Below, one piece after another: positions 16,059-24,151 of a DNA stretch of 64,000 bases. The notes under the pieces were generated by a model, which was not told where the DNA came from, did no database searches, and saw only the letters and a list, made by a program, of their open reading frames with translations. Where the stretch lies: NCBI RefSeq assembly GCF_032337115.1, contig NZ_JAVXZY010000001.1, forward strand, positions 806,001-870,000. Direction: 5' to 3'. Made by a program: the position numbers and the translations under genes. Numbering within the stretch: the first letter of the stretch is position 1; the number at the start of each line of letters is the position of its first letter. The DNA is from Roseateles_C aquae. Its GTDB lineage: Bacteria; Pseudomonadota; Gammaproteobacteria; Burkholderiales; Burkholderiaceae_C.

Positions 16059-18493
16059 CGAATCGCCCCCTTGTCGCGCAGCATCGCCACCAGCTCGCGC
16101 GTATGGGCCTGCTGCAGCTGCTGCACAGCGCCGAGCGTGGCCTGCCTATCGGCCGTGGCGTCCAGGTAGATGGTGGGCGAGTACACGATGCTCGGCGCCA
16201 CCGCCGCTCCCGCGCTGCGCGCCGGGGCAGTGACTCGCCCCGAACGGCCGGACATCATCAGGTAGTCCTTGCCGTTGGCAGACAGGATCTCCGGATCGCC
16301 GCGCTCATTGACCTGGTATAGGGTGCCGCGGGTGACGTCGCCACCGTTGGCACGGCCACCGCCGAGGCCGAGGTCGACAAGGCCTGGCCCTCCAGCAGCA
16401 GTGATAGGCGTGCCAAACGGATCAAAGCCAAAGCCAGCGCCAAACAAATTGCCGAAGAGCGCCTCGCCAGCAGATGCAAACTGCTTCGACAGGTAACGGT
16501 CGAACACCATCTTGGCAAACTGATCGCGGGCGTAGTCCACCAGGCTGCCGATGCTCCGCTTGCCGGTTCGCAGGAACTGCGAGAAGGCGTCGCGCCCTTG
16601 ATCGACCCAGCCATTCATGAACTCATCGCGCGAGCGTTTCATCTGCAACTGCGCATCGTCCCAAGCCTCGATCTGGCGCTGCCACTCGGGCTTGAGCTGC
16701 TCTGTCAGCAGGCGCTCGCGGTTGACGCGCCAGGCGGCCAGCTCCTCCTCGATCAGCTTGCGGCTGGCGGCTGACTCTTCCTCGAGGTGCAGGCGCTTGC
16801 GGATCTGCTCCTCCTCCAGCGCGATCTGGGCCATGCCACGGGCCGTGTCGTCCCGGATCAGGTCCACGCCGAGCTGGCGGTTCTGGTCGCGCAGCTGCTG
16901 GAGCAGATCGGCATTGGCCTGCTTGGCTTCTTCGGATTGGCGAACGATCTCAGAGTCTTGTCCGTGCTCGAAGCGGCGGAACTGTTGGTTGGGGGTCTCG
17001 TAGTCCGACTTGGGCACCGGGTTCAGCTCGCCGGCCCGGATCTTGTCTTCCAGCTCGCGGCGGCGCTGCAGCTGCTCCACGAGCTTGGCTTCCAGATCCA
17101 GCCTGCGCGCCTTCTGCGCGAGCACCTCTTCGGGATTCGCGGCAGTGCGCTGGCCTTCGATTTCGATGGCCTTGCGCGTCTGCGCGATTTCGAGTTCAGT
17201 GCGCTTGCGAGCCTCGGCGATCACCGCTGCCGTGTAGGTGCTGTAGCCCACTTCGTTGCGCGCCCAGGCGCGTTCCATCAGCATGTGCTGCTGGTCGAGC
17301 GCGGCCTGCTGGTCGGCCAGCATCTTGTTGGCGCCAGCACGCGCCAGGTCGATCATGGCGGACTCATGCCCACGCTGCGCCTCTTCGAGTTCCTTGGCGT
17401 TTTGCATGGCCGCAGCCGTGGCCTGGGCTTGGCTCTCGACGGCGTTGAGGAAGGTGCGGTTTGCCGCGCCCATGTCCTCACGCGCCCTGCCCTCCAGGTA
17501 GGCACCAAGCCGCCCAATCAGGCTGCCGCCGGCGTTCTCCTGCAAGCGCTGCGCCATCCCGATGGTTGACTGGAGCTTGGCGATCTCCTCTTGCGCTGTG
17601 TCTGCGCGCCCGACCCCTTTGGCGGCATCCCAGAACCGACTCCACAGCTGCTCCGCACTCTTGAGCGCCTCGCCCAGCGAATTGAGCTTGACGGGCATGC
17701 GTGTGCCCATGGTGTCGCCCAGGATGCGCAGGTTGTAGTCCATCGCCTGCTGCACCTTGCCTTGAGCCTCCAGCTGCTGGATGTGCTTGTACTGGGCAGC
17801 GGACAGGTAGTTGTAGGCGCTGTTGTGGGTGTATGCCCATTGCGCAACGCCCTGGCGCATGGAAGCGTAGTCCTTCACGATTTCGTCGGCCGCTTGCCCA
17901 GTGACGCGCTGCATGGTGAGTGTCGCTGCGATCGCGCTGTTGAGTGACTCCGCGCCGAACTGCCCAGAGCTAACAACGGCCGTCACCGCGTCCCGCGCCT
18001 CGCCCTTCGTTGCGTTGGCGAGGTTCGCATGGGCTGTGGCCAGGCTCTCGACTTTCTCGGCAGTGACGCCGGCAATGTTGCCGGTAAGAGCCAAGGACTT
18101 GCCCAGCCGATCAGACTCTGCCCTTCCCTGCCCGATTGCGACAACCGCTCCCAGCGCCGCTGCGCCAAAAGCGCCCATGGCTACGGTCGCCGGTGTGATG
18201 AGCGAAGCAATACCGCGCAGGAAGTTGCCCGTTCCACCGAATTGGCCGATGGCTTGCCCGCCCTGCTGGAACAGCGCCAAAAGCACGTTCTGGCCGCCAG
18301 CGACTTGGCTGATGAAGTCTTGCGTCTGGTAGCCCAGGCCCTTGAGCTGCTCGGCGGTGACCTTGAAGCTGCCCGCCAACTTGCCGCCCGCGTTGTCGAC
18401 TTCTTTGAACTTTTCCTTGACCCTGCCGAGGGGGTTCTCAACCCCGTCAGCATCGACCGAGATCCTGAACACGTATTCCTGAATCGACATCAC
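16055..18493 (-). CDS. Tail length tape measure protein
   Basis: An 812-residue protein starting 2 bases after the upstream tail-chaperone stop. The N-terminus (KVTAEQLKGLGYQTQDFISQ) and the block GGQNVLLALFQQGGQAIGQFGG match the lambda-type tape measure family. Hydrophobic segments (about 90-120) are followed by long charged helices with Glu/Arg/Gln-rich coiled coil (about 400-650) and a C-terminal YSPTIYLDATADRQATLGAV segment. The protein sets tail length and helps DNA injection. A lambda-like frameshift pair of chaperones lies directly upstream, as expected. Confidence 0.92.
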   Translation of the reverse strand: MMSIQEYVFRISVDADGVENPLGRVKEKFKEVDNAGGKLAGSFKVTAEQLKGLGYQTQDFISQVAGGQNVLLALFQQGGQAIGQFGGTGNFLRGIASLITPATVAMGAFGAAALGAVVAIGQGRAESDRLGKSLALTGNIAGVTAEKVESLATAHANLANATKGEARDAVTAVVSSGQFGAESLNSAIAATLTMQRVTGQAADEIVKDYASMRQGVAQWAYTHNSAYNYLSAAQYKHIQQLEAQGKVQQAMDYNLRILGDTMGTRMPVKLNSLGEALKSAEQLWSRFWDAAKGVGRADTAQEEIAKLQSTIGMAQRLQENAGGSLIGRLGAYLEGRAREDMGAANRTFLNAVESQAQATAAAMQNAKELEEAQRGHESAMIDLARAGANKMLADQQAALDQQHMLMERAWARNEVGYSTYTAAVIAEARKRTELEIAQTRKAIEIEGQRTAANPEEVLAQKARRLDLEAKLVEQLQRRRELEDKIRAGELNPVPKSDYETPNQQFRRFEHGQDSEIVRQSEEAKQANADLLQQLRDQNRQLGVDLIRDDTARGMAQIALEEEQIRKRLHLEEESAASRKLIEEELAAWRVNRERLLTEQLKPEWQRQIEAWDDAQLQMKRSRDEFMNGWVDQGRDAFSQFLRTGKRSIGSLVDYARDQFAKMVFDRYLSKQFASAGEALFGNLFGAGFGFDPFGTPITAAGGPGLVDLGLGGGRANGGDVTRGTLYQVNERGDPEILSANGKDYLMMSGRSGRVTAPARSAGAAVAPSIVYSPTIYLDATADRQATLGAVQQLQQAHTRELVAMLRDKGAIR

Positions 18494-18494
18494 A

Positions 18495-18884
18495 TCACTC
18501 CGCGTTCATGGCTTCCAGTGCCGCCAGCTCGAGCGTGCGCAGCTGCGCGAGCAATCGACCAGGCTGGGCTTGCTGCAAGTGCTCCGGCAACTCAGCCGCG
18601 ATGGCCGGCATGACGACACTCAGCGAGCTGTACTGCAGCCCCACCCGGCACGCACCTGCCATGCTCGACACCCAGACCCATTGCGTCTCCATCGCGAGGA
18701 ACAGGCTGACGGCGTGCATGTTTTCGGGCCACACCGGGAACAGTTCGGGCTCTTGCTGCCCTTTGAGCTGCTCGCGCAGTGCCTCGATGAGTTCAGGCGG
18801 CGCTCTCTGGGCTTCAAGCGCTGCGATCCACTGGTGGCCGGCTTCGAGGCCGCCACGCGCCCAGATGCGCGCGGCCTCTTTCAG
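18495..18884 (-). CDS. gpT-like frameshift extension (DUF1799)
   Basis: This open frame continues from the slippery site at 18884-18890 to the stop at 18495 and adds 129 residues to the upstream gpG-like protein (245 in total). Its second half, from WPENMHAVSLFLAMETQW, is the DUF1799 domain found just before tape-measure genes. A GTG at 18734 could start it separately, but no ribosome site supports that and the frame stays open back to the slip site. By analogy with lambda gpGT, the fusion binds the tape measure and tail tube during assembly and is absent from the mature tail. Confidence 0.75.
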   Translation of the reverse strand: MKEAARIWARGGLEAGHQWIAALEAQRAPPELIEALREQLKGQQEPELFPVWPENMHAVSLFLAMETQWVWVSSMAGACRVGLQYSSLSVVMPAIAAELPEHLQQAQPGRLLAQLRTLELAALEAMNAE

Positions 18885-19231
18885 TTTCCCAAGGCAGCCT
18901 GCTTGTGCGCCTCGAAGTAGCCCTTGACCACCGCGCCGGCCAGCGAGGCCACATCGAGCAGTGCCGCCAGCGTCGCAGGGTTGACTGGCACGTTGGCGCC
19001 GTTGCGGTCGCGGATCTCGCCATCCGCCCAGCCGATCAGCAAGCGTTCAGCGATTTGCCGATCACTCAGCTTGCCGCTGCGTGCATCCTCGGCCAAGCGA
19101 TCGATCTCACTGCCAGGCAGGCGACGCAGCTCGGCCGTGAAGGTGTTGGACACCGCAGTGCCGCCTGACTCTTTCGGCAGGGTGAACGTGACGGGCCATT
19201 GGAACGAGGGAGAGAGATCGAGGCAGAACAT
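18881..19231 (-). CDS. gpG-like tail assembly chaperone
   Basis: A 116-residue protein located between the tail tube and tape-measure genes. It has a beta-rich start (FQWPVTFTLP), a helical middle with SEIDRLAEDARSGKLSDRQIAERLLIGW and a C-terminal helix ending AALGN. Size, position and the frameshift signal over its last two codons match lambda gpG-type chaperones. It keeps the tape measure soluble and recruits tail-tube subunits. Confidence 0.78.
   Translation of the reverse strand: MFCLDLSPSFQWPVTFTLPKESGGTAVSNTFTAELRRLPGSEIDRLAEDARSGKLSDRQIAERLLIGWADGEIRDRNGANVPVNPATLAALLDVASLAGAVVKGYFEAHKQAALGN
18884..18890 (-). other. Programmed -1 frameshift slippery site GGGAAAC
   Basis: On the minus strand the last sense codons of the chaperone read as G-GGA-AAC in the zero frame, a canonical X-XXY-YYZ heptamer, followed at once by the TGA stop (18881-18883). 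Lambda uses GGGAAAG at the same place in its G gene. Slipping back one base enters a frame that stays open to 18495. Downstream structure was not examined. Confidence 0.82.
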
Positions 19232-19269
19232 GGTGTGGCGTCCGATGTTGGGTGTAAGCCAGGAACGGC

Positions 19270-20238
19270 TCAGAAGCAGACGATGCGCAGCTCGTCGTTG
19301 CCAGCCACAGGCGTGGCGCGCACGCTGTAGCCGTTGAGGCGCCGGCCGTTTAGTTCTTCCTTGCTGGGGTCGATGAACTGGGCGGCGGGCATGTGCACCA
19401 GGGTCTTGAAGCCAGCTGCGGTGCCGTGGATGAGGCTGACGCCGGTGAGCGTGGCAGCCAGCACATCGGCCATCTTCGACACCTCTTGCGCAGGCGTCAT
19501 GTCGACCACCAGCTTGCCCACGGCCTCGCGGCCGGTGATGTCGACGGATTCGCCGCCGAGCAGCGCGGTGAAGTTCACCGAGTTGCCCAGCGTCACTTCC
19601 AGGCCGGTGCTAGGGAAGGCCGTACCGCCGCTGATGGCAGGAGCCCCGGTGCTGGCCACCGTGCCGCCAAGCATCACATCGCCGGTGTTCGCATCGGTGA
19701 CGACCAGCGGCGTCTTGAACGCCGAGTAGTCCGCCACGCCCGGGCTGCCGGCAACGATGCCACCGTAGAGGCCCTGGAAGGTGAAGGACATGATGGGCTT
19801 GCCGCCCGCGTTGAGCTTGAAGGCCACGTCGCCGCGCGCGCCGAGCAACTTGTGATTGACGCCATCGTCGTGATAGATGATGGTGGCGGATTCGGCGCTG
19901 TCGGTGATCGGGGTGTAGTCGACACGCGTGCTGGCCGTCACCACCTCGGCCATGGCGCAGGCACGCAGGGCGGCGCCCCAGCGCGGCGCTTGGCCGGCCG
20001 CCCCGCTGCCGACGAATTCGATGTCGAAGCTGAGCTCGACGCTGCGGGTGCCGACTAGCTGCTCACTGGCGCCAAAGTAAGGTCGGACCAGCGCACGGTC
20101 GACGTTATTGGCCTTGAGCGGCACGATGCGCTGATTGCTCACCAGCATTTCGTTGGCGCCGTAGGCAGGCACTGCATCGGTGCCGTACGTGGTTTCGATC
20201 TTGAGCAGCACGGCTGCCTTGCGGGTATTGCGGCTCAT
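19270..20238 (-). CDS. Major tail tube protein
   Basis: A 322-residue protein in the usual tail tube position between the tail terminator and the chaperones. It begins MSRNTRKAAVLLKIETTYGTD, and the motif KxETTYGTD is typical of siphophage tube proteins of this type. Beta-rich segments follow (SVELSFDIEFVGSG, PIMSFTFQGLYGG), with a C-terminal Ig-like stretch. It polymerises into the tail tube. Confidence 0.83.
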   Translation of the reverse strand: MSRNTRKAAVLLKIETTYGTDAVPAYGANEMLVSNQRIVPLKANNVDRALVRPYFGASEQLVGTRSVELSFDIEFVGSGAAGQAPRWGAALRACAMAEVVTASTRVDYTPITDSAESATIIYHDDGVNHKLLGARGDVAFKLNAGGKPIMSFTFQGLYGGIVAGSPGVADYSAFKTPLVVTDANTGDVMLGGTVASTGAPAISGGTAFPSTGLEVTLGNSVNFTALLGGESVDITGREAVGKLVVDMTPAQEVSKMADVLAATLTGVSLIHGTAAGFKTLVHMPAAQFIDPSKEELNGRRLNGYSVRATPVAGNDELRIVCF

Positions 20239-20241
20239 GGC

Positions 20242-20406
20242 TCAGGCCTCCTGGGCGGCATCGCCGTCAGCCTGGGCGGCGGCGGTGCTGGGTTGAGTGG
20301 CGTGCACGAGGGTCAGCTCACCGGTGACGGGATCGCGCATGTAGCTGCCGCCTTGTGCCGGGTTCTGCGGCTCGGCCGGCGACTGGGGGTCGGTTTCAGT
20401 GTTCAT
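20242..20406 (-). CDS. Small tail-module protein, 54 residues
   Basis: A 54-residue protein. Its ATG at 20404-20406 overlaps the TGA of the upstream gene (ATGA), and it ends 3 bases before the tail tube start. The sequence is acidic and Pro/Gln/Ala-rich and starts MNTETDPQSPAEPQNPAQ. A short block SYMRDPVTGELTLV sits in the middle. The rest looks disordered. The tight coupling on both sides supports translation. Function is unknown; a structural linker or assembly peptide fits the place. Confidence 0.65.
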   Translation of the reverse strand: MNTETDPQSPAEPQNPAQGGSYMRDPVTGELTLVHATQPSTAAAQADGDAAQEA

Positions 20407-20846
20407 GGGCTGCTCGGGTTGAATGAGTAGGAGGCGGTCTGGTGCTTGACGCGCAGCAGCAGGCGAAACGCCCCGGTTTGCGTGGCAAGCCGCTGCTGGG
20501 CGGTGCTGACGGCAGCGGGCTCAAGTTCCATCACCATGGCCTGCACGGCAGAGTCGCCGGCCAGCCGTTGCAGGCATTGGCTGGCCATGGCCCGGCTGGG
20601 CCGGCCCTGGCTGCCCGCCTGGTCGTCGCGGGCAAAGCACTCGATACCGATTTCGCTGAGCCAGGTGCGCGGCGCGCCGAACAGCTCAGGATCTTGGGCC
20701 GTTCCGCCGATGTAGGACAGGCGCACGGCAGCGGGCACGCCCTCGGCCACTTCGATACCGTCGTCTTCGGCCACATCTGCGCAGATGGCGGGTGCAGCCT
20801 GCAGGGCAGCCAGCATGGTCTGGATCAACTGGTCGAACGCGTTCAT
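20403..20846 (-). CDS. Tail terminator-like protein (gpU position)
   Basis: A 147-residue protein with its start overlapping the upstream stop (ATGA). It has an N-terminal helix (FDQLIQTMLAALQAAP), central strands (RTWLSEIGIECFAR) and a second helix (SRAMASQCLQRLAGDSAVQAMV). The pattern and the place after the head-tail joining protein match lambda gpU-like terminators, which cap the tail and bind the head connector. The family assignment rests mainly on order. Confidence 0.65.
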   Translation of the reverse strand: MNAFDQLIQTMLAALQAAPAICADVAEDDGIEVAEGVPAAVRLSYIGGTAQDPELFGAPRTWLSEIGIECFARDDQAGSQGRPSRAMASQCLQRLAGDSAVQAMVMELEPAAVSTAQQRLATQTGAFRLLLRVKHQTASYSFNPSSP

Positions 20847-21151
20847 GCTGTCAGCTCCAACTGCCAGTGCAGCTCGGCACCGAGGGCTTGGGGGTCGCGC
20901 ACCAGATAGGCCTGGGCGCCGATGGTGATGCGAGCACCGGCGGCGATAGGTTCGGTGGCGTCTGCCGCCAGGCAGATGAATGAGAGCTGGCGCGCGGCCA
21001 TGCCGGTGCCGAACAGCTCAGCGGTAGTGGGGACGTCGTTCAAGATGCCATCCACTTCGCCGCCCAGCGGCAGGCGTGCCGTGGCGTTCGCGGTGCCGCG
21101 AATGCAAGCCCGGGAAACAGCCTGCTCAAGGGCAGCGAACGGGGTAGGCAT
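20843..21151 (-). CDS. Head-tail joining protein (gpFII-like)
   Basis: A 102-residue protein starting at the ATG at 21151 (MPTPFAALEQAVS). It has the size and pattern of lambda gpFII-type joining proteins: an N-terminal helix, then strands TARLPLGGEVDGILND and ARQLSFICLAAD, then GARITIGAQAYLVRDP. It lies between the decoration protein and the tail terminator, the expected place. It joins the capsid connector to the tail. Confidence 0.72.
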   Translation of the reverse strand: MPTPFAALEQAVSRACIRGTANATARLPLGGEVDGILNDVPTTAELFGTGMAARQLSFICLAADATEPIAAGARITIGAQAYLVRDPQALGAELHWQLELTA

Positions 21152-21173
21152 GGTCAGTGGCGATCCGGGGCGA

Positions 21174-21500
21174 TCAGCAGTTGATCTTGATGTCCACCGT
21201 GGTGACACCGCTGCCCGCGGCCGCTGCCGCATAGCCGGCGTAGGTGTTGCCGGCGGCCGTGACGGTGAGGCGCTTATTGGTGTTGTCCCAGTACAGCGCA
21301 GCGCCTTGCGCGACCACATCGGTGCCGAGCTTTGCGATGGTCCACACACCGGTAACGCGCACGGCGCCGGGTGTGTTGGCCTTGATGGTGGTCAGCGCGA
21401 CGCCGACTTTGGTGCCGATCAGGATCACCGAACCACTGGGCGTGTCAGCTCCCGGGGTGTAGTCCAGATGATCGCCTTCCTGCTTGAAGTTGCCGGCCAT
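21174..21500 (-). CDS. DUF2190-family capsid decoration protein
   Basis: A 108-residue protein that follows the capsid gene. It starts MAGNFKQEGDHLDYTPGAD and contains SGSVILIGTKVGVA and GAALYWDNTNKRLTVT, the recognisable pattern of DUF2190. These small beta-rich proteins stabilise the mature capsid, as lambda gpD does. A short gap separates it from the joining protein. Confidence 0.85.
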   Translation of the reverse strand: MAGNFKQEGDHLDYTPGADTPSGSVILIGTKVGVALTTIKANTPGAVRVTGVWTIAKLGTDVVAQGAALYWDNTNKRLTVTAAGNTYAGYAAAAAGSGVTTVDIKINC

Positions 21501-21571
21501 GGTGCCGTCCTTTCAGAAGAGTGAGTTGCTTGGGTGCCCCGCCAGGATGTAAGCGGGGCCGGTGGTGTCGA

Positions 21572-23716
21572 TCAGGCGCCGGGGTCTTGATAGGCGCCGC
21601 GGAAGTCGATGGCGCCGACGCCGTAGTCCATGCGCACCTTCCAGCTGGAGCCGTCGACGGTGAAGCCGGTCTGCTGCTCCAGGTAGGGCTCCTGATTGCC
21701 GTCCAGGAAGTCGACCTCGATGACGGGCGCTTCCATCGGATCGGCGAAGGCGTACCAGGCCGTGCCCGAGAGCCGCGGCGTGTCGACGATGTCGCTGAAC
21801 AGGTTCTGCACGATGTTGGGCACCTGGAACTTGTTGCTGACCTGGGTGTCGTACTGGCTGCCGTTGACCTGGCGTGCCTGGCCGCCCTTGGAGAGCGGGC
21901 CCAGCCAGATGCTGGGGCGCAGATCCAGGAAGTCGTTCTTGCTCACATCCTTCTGCTGGCCGATGGCCTGGCGAGCGGCGTCAAAGCTGGTGGTGCTGGG
22001 CGCCGAGCCGGCGCCGGCCAAGTTGCCGTGGTTGGCATGGAAGAGCGCGAAGCCGTCGGCCATCACGGGGTTGCTGGCCAGCAGCGCGTAAACATCGGCC
22101 TCGATCGTGCGCTTGGCGCCGCGACCCATGGCGACGGTGACGCCGCTCAGGAAGCCGAGGTCATCGTTGATGATGGTCTGGCGGCTGACGTTGACGACAT
22201 AGCCCTTGGTGCCGGCCTGCATGGTGGCCTTCTCACCGTCAGGGATGCTGACGTTCTTGAATTCCTGCAGCTCGGTCAGGCTGAGCAGGTTGCCCAGCGA
22301 GCCGACGCGGTAGCGCGGGCTCGGCCGGAAGTCGCTCACGCTGCCGATGGCGCAGAAGCGGGTCCAGGTGTCGGGCGCGATGGCGTAGGCGGCCAGCAGC
22401 GTCTTGCGCATCGTGTTCTCGAGCAACAGCGGGAAATCGCCCGTGCTTTGCGTGAACGCAGCGGCCACGATGTCCATCTGGCTCATGCCGTCGGTGCGCA
22501 CACCAGCGCGCTGCAGGCAGGCGGCAGCGATCTCGACCATACGGCGGCCGCGCAGCGGATTGGCACCATCGGCGCGCACGTACTGGCCCTTCTCGTCACG
22601 CACGGCGGCGCGGGCCATGATGGCGTTGACGCCCGCGGCGCGGAACTTGTCGCGTTCGTCTTCGATGGTCTGAACACTGGTGCCGCGTGCTGCAGCGCCA
22701 GCTGGCTCAACGCCGGCAGCCAGCAGCTTGAGGATGGCCTGGCCTGCGGCCTCGGGCGTGCAGGCGGCGTTGGCGATGCACTGGGACCGCAGGGTTTCCA
22801 GCTCGGTCTTGAGATCGGTGCGGGACGCGAAGGGTGTGAACTGCGCGCTGATGTCAGCCTGGCGCTGACGCTCGGCTTGAGCGCCTTGCTCGCGCGCAGC
22901 AGCGAGGGCGGCTTGCTGTTCAGCCGCGGTGGGGGTGTTGCCACTCATTCGGTTGGGCTCCTTTGGTGATACGGCGGCTGCCGCGGGTGTTGACTGGGAC
23001 TGGATGCCGAGCAGCGCACTGATGTGCGCGGGCATATCGCGCAGGCTCGAAGGCCGCACGGCGGCCATGGCGACGACCGGGGCCGCGCTGATGACCTCAT
23101 CCACAAAGCCCATCGCTTGGGCCTCGGCTGCGGTGTAGAAGTGGTCTTTGCCGTCTTGCAAGAGCGCCAGCATTTCGCTCTGGCTCTTGCCTGTCTTGCT
23201 GGCATAGGAGGCGCTGATAGCGGTGGCCCAGACGTCGAGCTGATCGGCGACCGCGCGCAACTCAGGCGCATTGCCGCCTGCGACCGTCCACGGCGCATGC
23301 ACCATCAGCACCGCGTTCTCGGCCATCTGCCGGGTGTCGCCACCGAGCGCGATCAGGCTGCCGATGGACATCGCGCAGCCCTCGATCACCGTGGTGACAT
23401 GCGCCTGGTGGCGGAGCATGGCGTTGTAGATGGCGATGCCGTCAGGCACCGAGCCACCCAGGGTGTTGATGCGGACGGTGATGTCGCCCACATCCAGCGC
23501 GTTCAGCTCACGCACAAAGGATGCAGCGCTGACGCTCTCGCTCCACCAGTTCTCGCCGATGTCACCGTAGATGAGCACCTCAGCCGAGGAGGCATTGACG
23601 GCGCCGACCGCATCGGCACTGACGCCGGCCGTGCTGAGCGCTGCCAGCACCGCGGCGGACACCGCGTTGCGAACACGGATGGAATACCAGGACTTGGGTG
23701 CGGGTGGTTGCTTCAT
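21572..23716 (-). CDS. ClpP-like prohead protease fused to major capsid protein
   Basis: A 714-residue fusion. Residues about 1-230 are a ClpP/S49-like protease: INTLGGSVPDGIAIYNAM, then EGCAMSIGSLIALGGD (catalytic Ser in the SIGS context) and MVHAPW with the catalytic His. Residues about 250-350 are a Gln/Ala-rich helical scaffold beginning MSGNTPTAAEQQAAL; an internal start here is possible. The rest (about 400-714) is a Mu gpT-like major head protein (TRFCAIGSVSDFRPSPRYR, GYVVNVSRQTIINDDLGFL). Protease, scaffold and shell are thus made as one chain and cleaved during maturation. Such fusions are known in related phages. Confidence 0.88.
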   Translation of the reverse strand: MKQPPAPKSWYSIRVRNAVSAAVLAALSTAGVSADAVGAVNASSAEVLIYGDIGENWWSESVSAASFVRELNALDVGDITVRINTLGGSVPDGIAIYNAMLRHQAHVTTVIEGCAMSIGSLIALGGDTRQMAENAVLMVHAPWTVAGGNAPELRAVADQLDVWATAISASYASKTGKSQSEMLALLQDGKDHFYTAAEAQAMGFVDEVISAAPVVAMAAVRPSSLRDMPAHISALLGIQSQSTPAAAAVSPKEPNRMSGNTPTAAEQQAALAAAREQGAQAERQRQADISAQFTPFASRTDLKTELETLRSQCIANAACTPEAAGQAILKLLAAGVEPAGAAARGTSVQTIEDERDKFRAAGVNAIMARAAVRDEKGQYVRADGANPLRGRRMVEIAAACLQRAGVRTDGMSQMDIVAAAFTQSTGDFPLLLENTMRKTLLAAYAIAPDTWTRFCAIGSVSDFRPSPRYRVGSLGNLLSLTELQEFKNVSIPDGEKATMQAGTKGYVVNVSRQTIINDDLGFLSGVTVAMGRGAKRTIEADVYALLASNPVMADGFALFHANHGNLAGAGSAPSTTSFDAARQAIGQQKDVSKNDFLDLRPSIWLGPLSKGGQARQVNGSQYDTQVSNKFQVPNIVQNLFSDIVDTPRLSGTAWYAFADPMEAPVIEVDFLDGNQEPYLEQQTGFTVDGSSWKVRMDYGVGAIDFRGAYQDPGA

Positions 23717-23775
23717 GTCGATGAGCCTGCGGTGGCAATCGGTCGCTTCGATGTGCCGCAGTCTCTCGACTTCGC

Positions 23776-23809
23776 TGTCTCATCGCATGGCAAAGGATGA
23801 GACGATTTT
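23776..23809 (-). promoter_or_regulatory. Inverted-repeat element B, upstream of the protease-capsid gene
   Basis: Perfect 8-bp arms GTCTCATC (23777-23784) and GATGAGAC (23796-23803) with an 11-base spacer, flanked by CT and GATTTTTT, as in the copy at 9103-9136. It lies between the Mor-family regulator gene and the capsid gene, 60 bases before the capsid start. The spacer sequence differs between copies while arms and flanks are kept, as expected for a protein-binding site. Confidence 0.65.
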
Positions 23810-23812
23810 TTT

Positions 23813-24151
23813 CTACCCCCTTGACTTACACACGCGATATACGGTAGCCCGCGAGACGCGGAACTTGCGCACCAGCTCGATCACGTTGTCACCGCGCCAG
23901 AGCGCACGCATGGCCGCGTTGCGTTCTTCGACGGCACGCTCTGGCATGGGCACATAGAGCCGCTCGCCGCCGTAGCGCTCGCGCAGCTTGCCGAGCAAGC
24001 CGGCTGCGATGTTGTCGGCGAAGGCGCCGTGCAGTCCGGTGGCCTCGCTGAGCATTTCTCGCAGCTCGCGATGGAGCTGCAGCGCGCAGTCGGCTTCCAT
24101 GGCTGGCGAGTGGCCGCCGCCGTTGGGCTTTCCTGGGTGTGGCTGGTTCAT
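23813..24151 (-). CDS. Mor-family transcription activator
   Basis: A 112-residue protein starting at the ATG at 24151, which overlaps the terminase stop (ATGA). The C-terminal half matches the Mor/C activator family of phage Mu: a dimerisation region around ADNIAAGLLGKLRERYGGERLYVP, then a helix-turn-helix (about 78-110, NAAMRALWRGDNVIELVRKF, then SRATVYRV). Mor activates middle promoters in Mu; here the gene sits between the terminase and capsid genes, right next to the inverted-repeat element at 23776-23809. It is a good candidate activator of head genes. The N-terminus is disordered. Confidence 0.78.
   Translation of the reverse strand: MNQPHPGKPNGGGHSPAMEADCALQLHRELREMLSEATGLHGAFADNIAAGLLGKLRERYGGERLYVPMPERAVEERNAAMRALWRGDNVIELVRKFRVSRATVYRVCKSRG

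Noticed and set aside
18495..18734. The DUF1799 frame as an independent gene with a GTG start
   Set aside because: No ribosome site, and the frame is open back to a canonical slippery heptamer at the end of the preceding gene.
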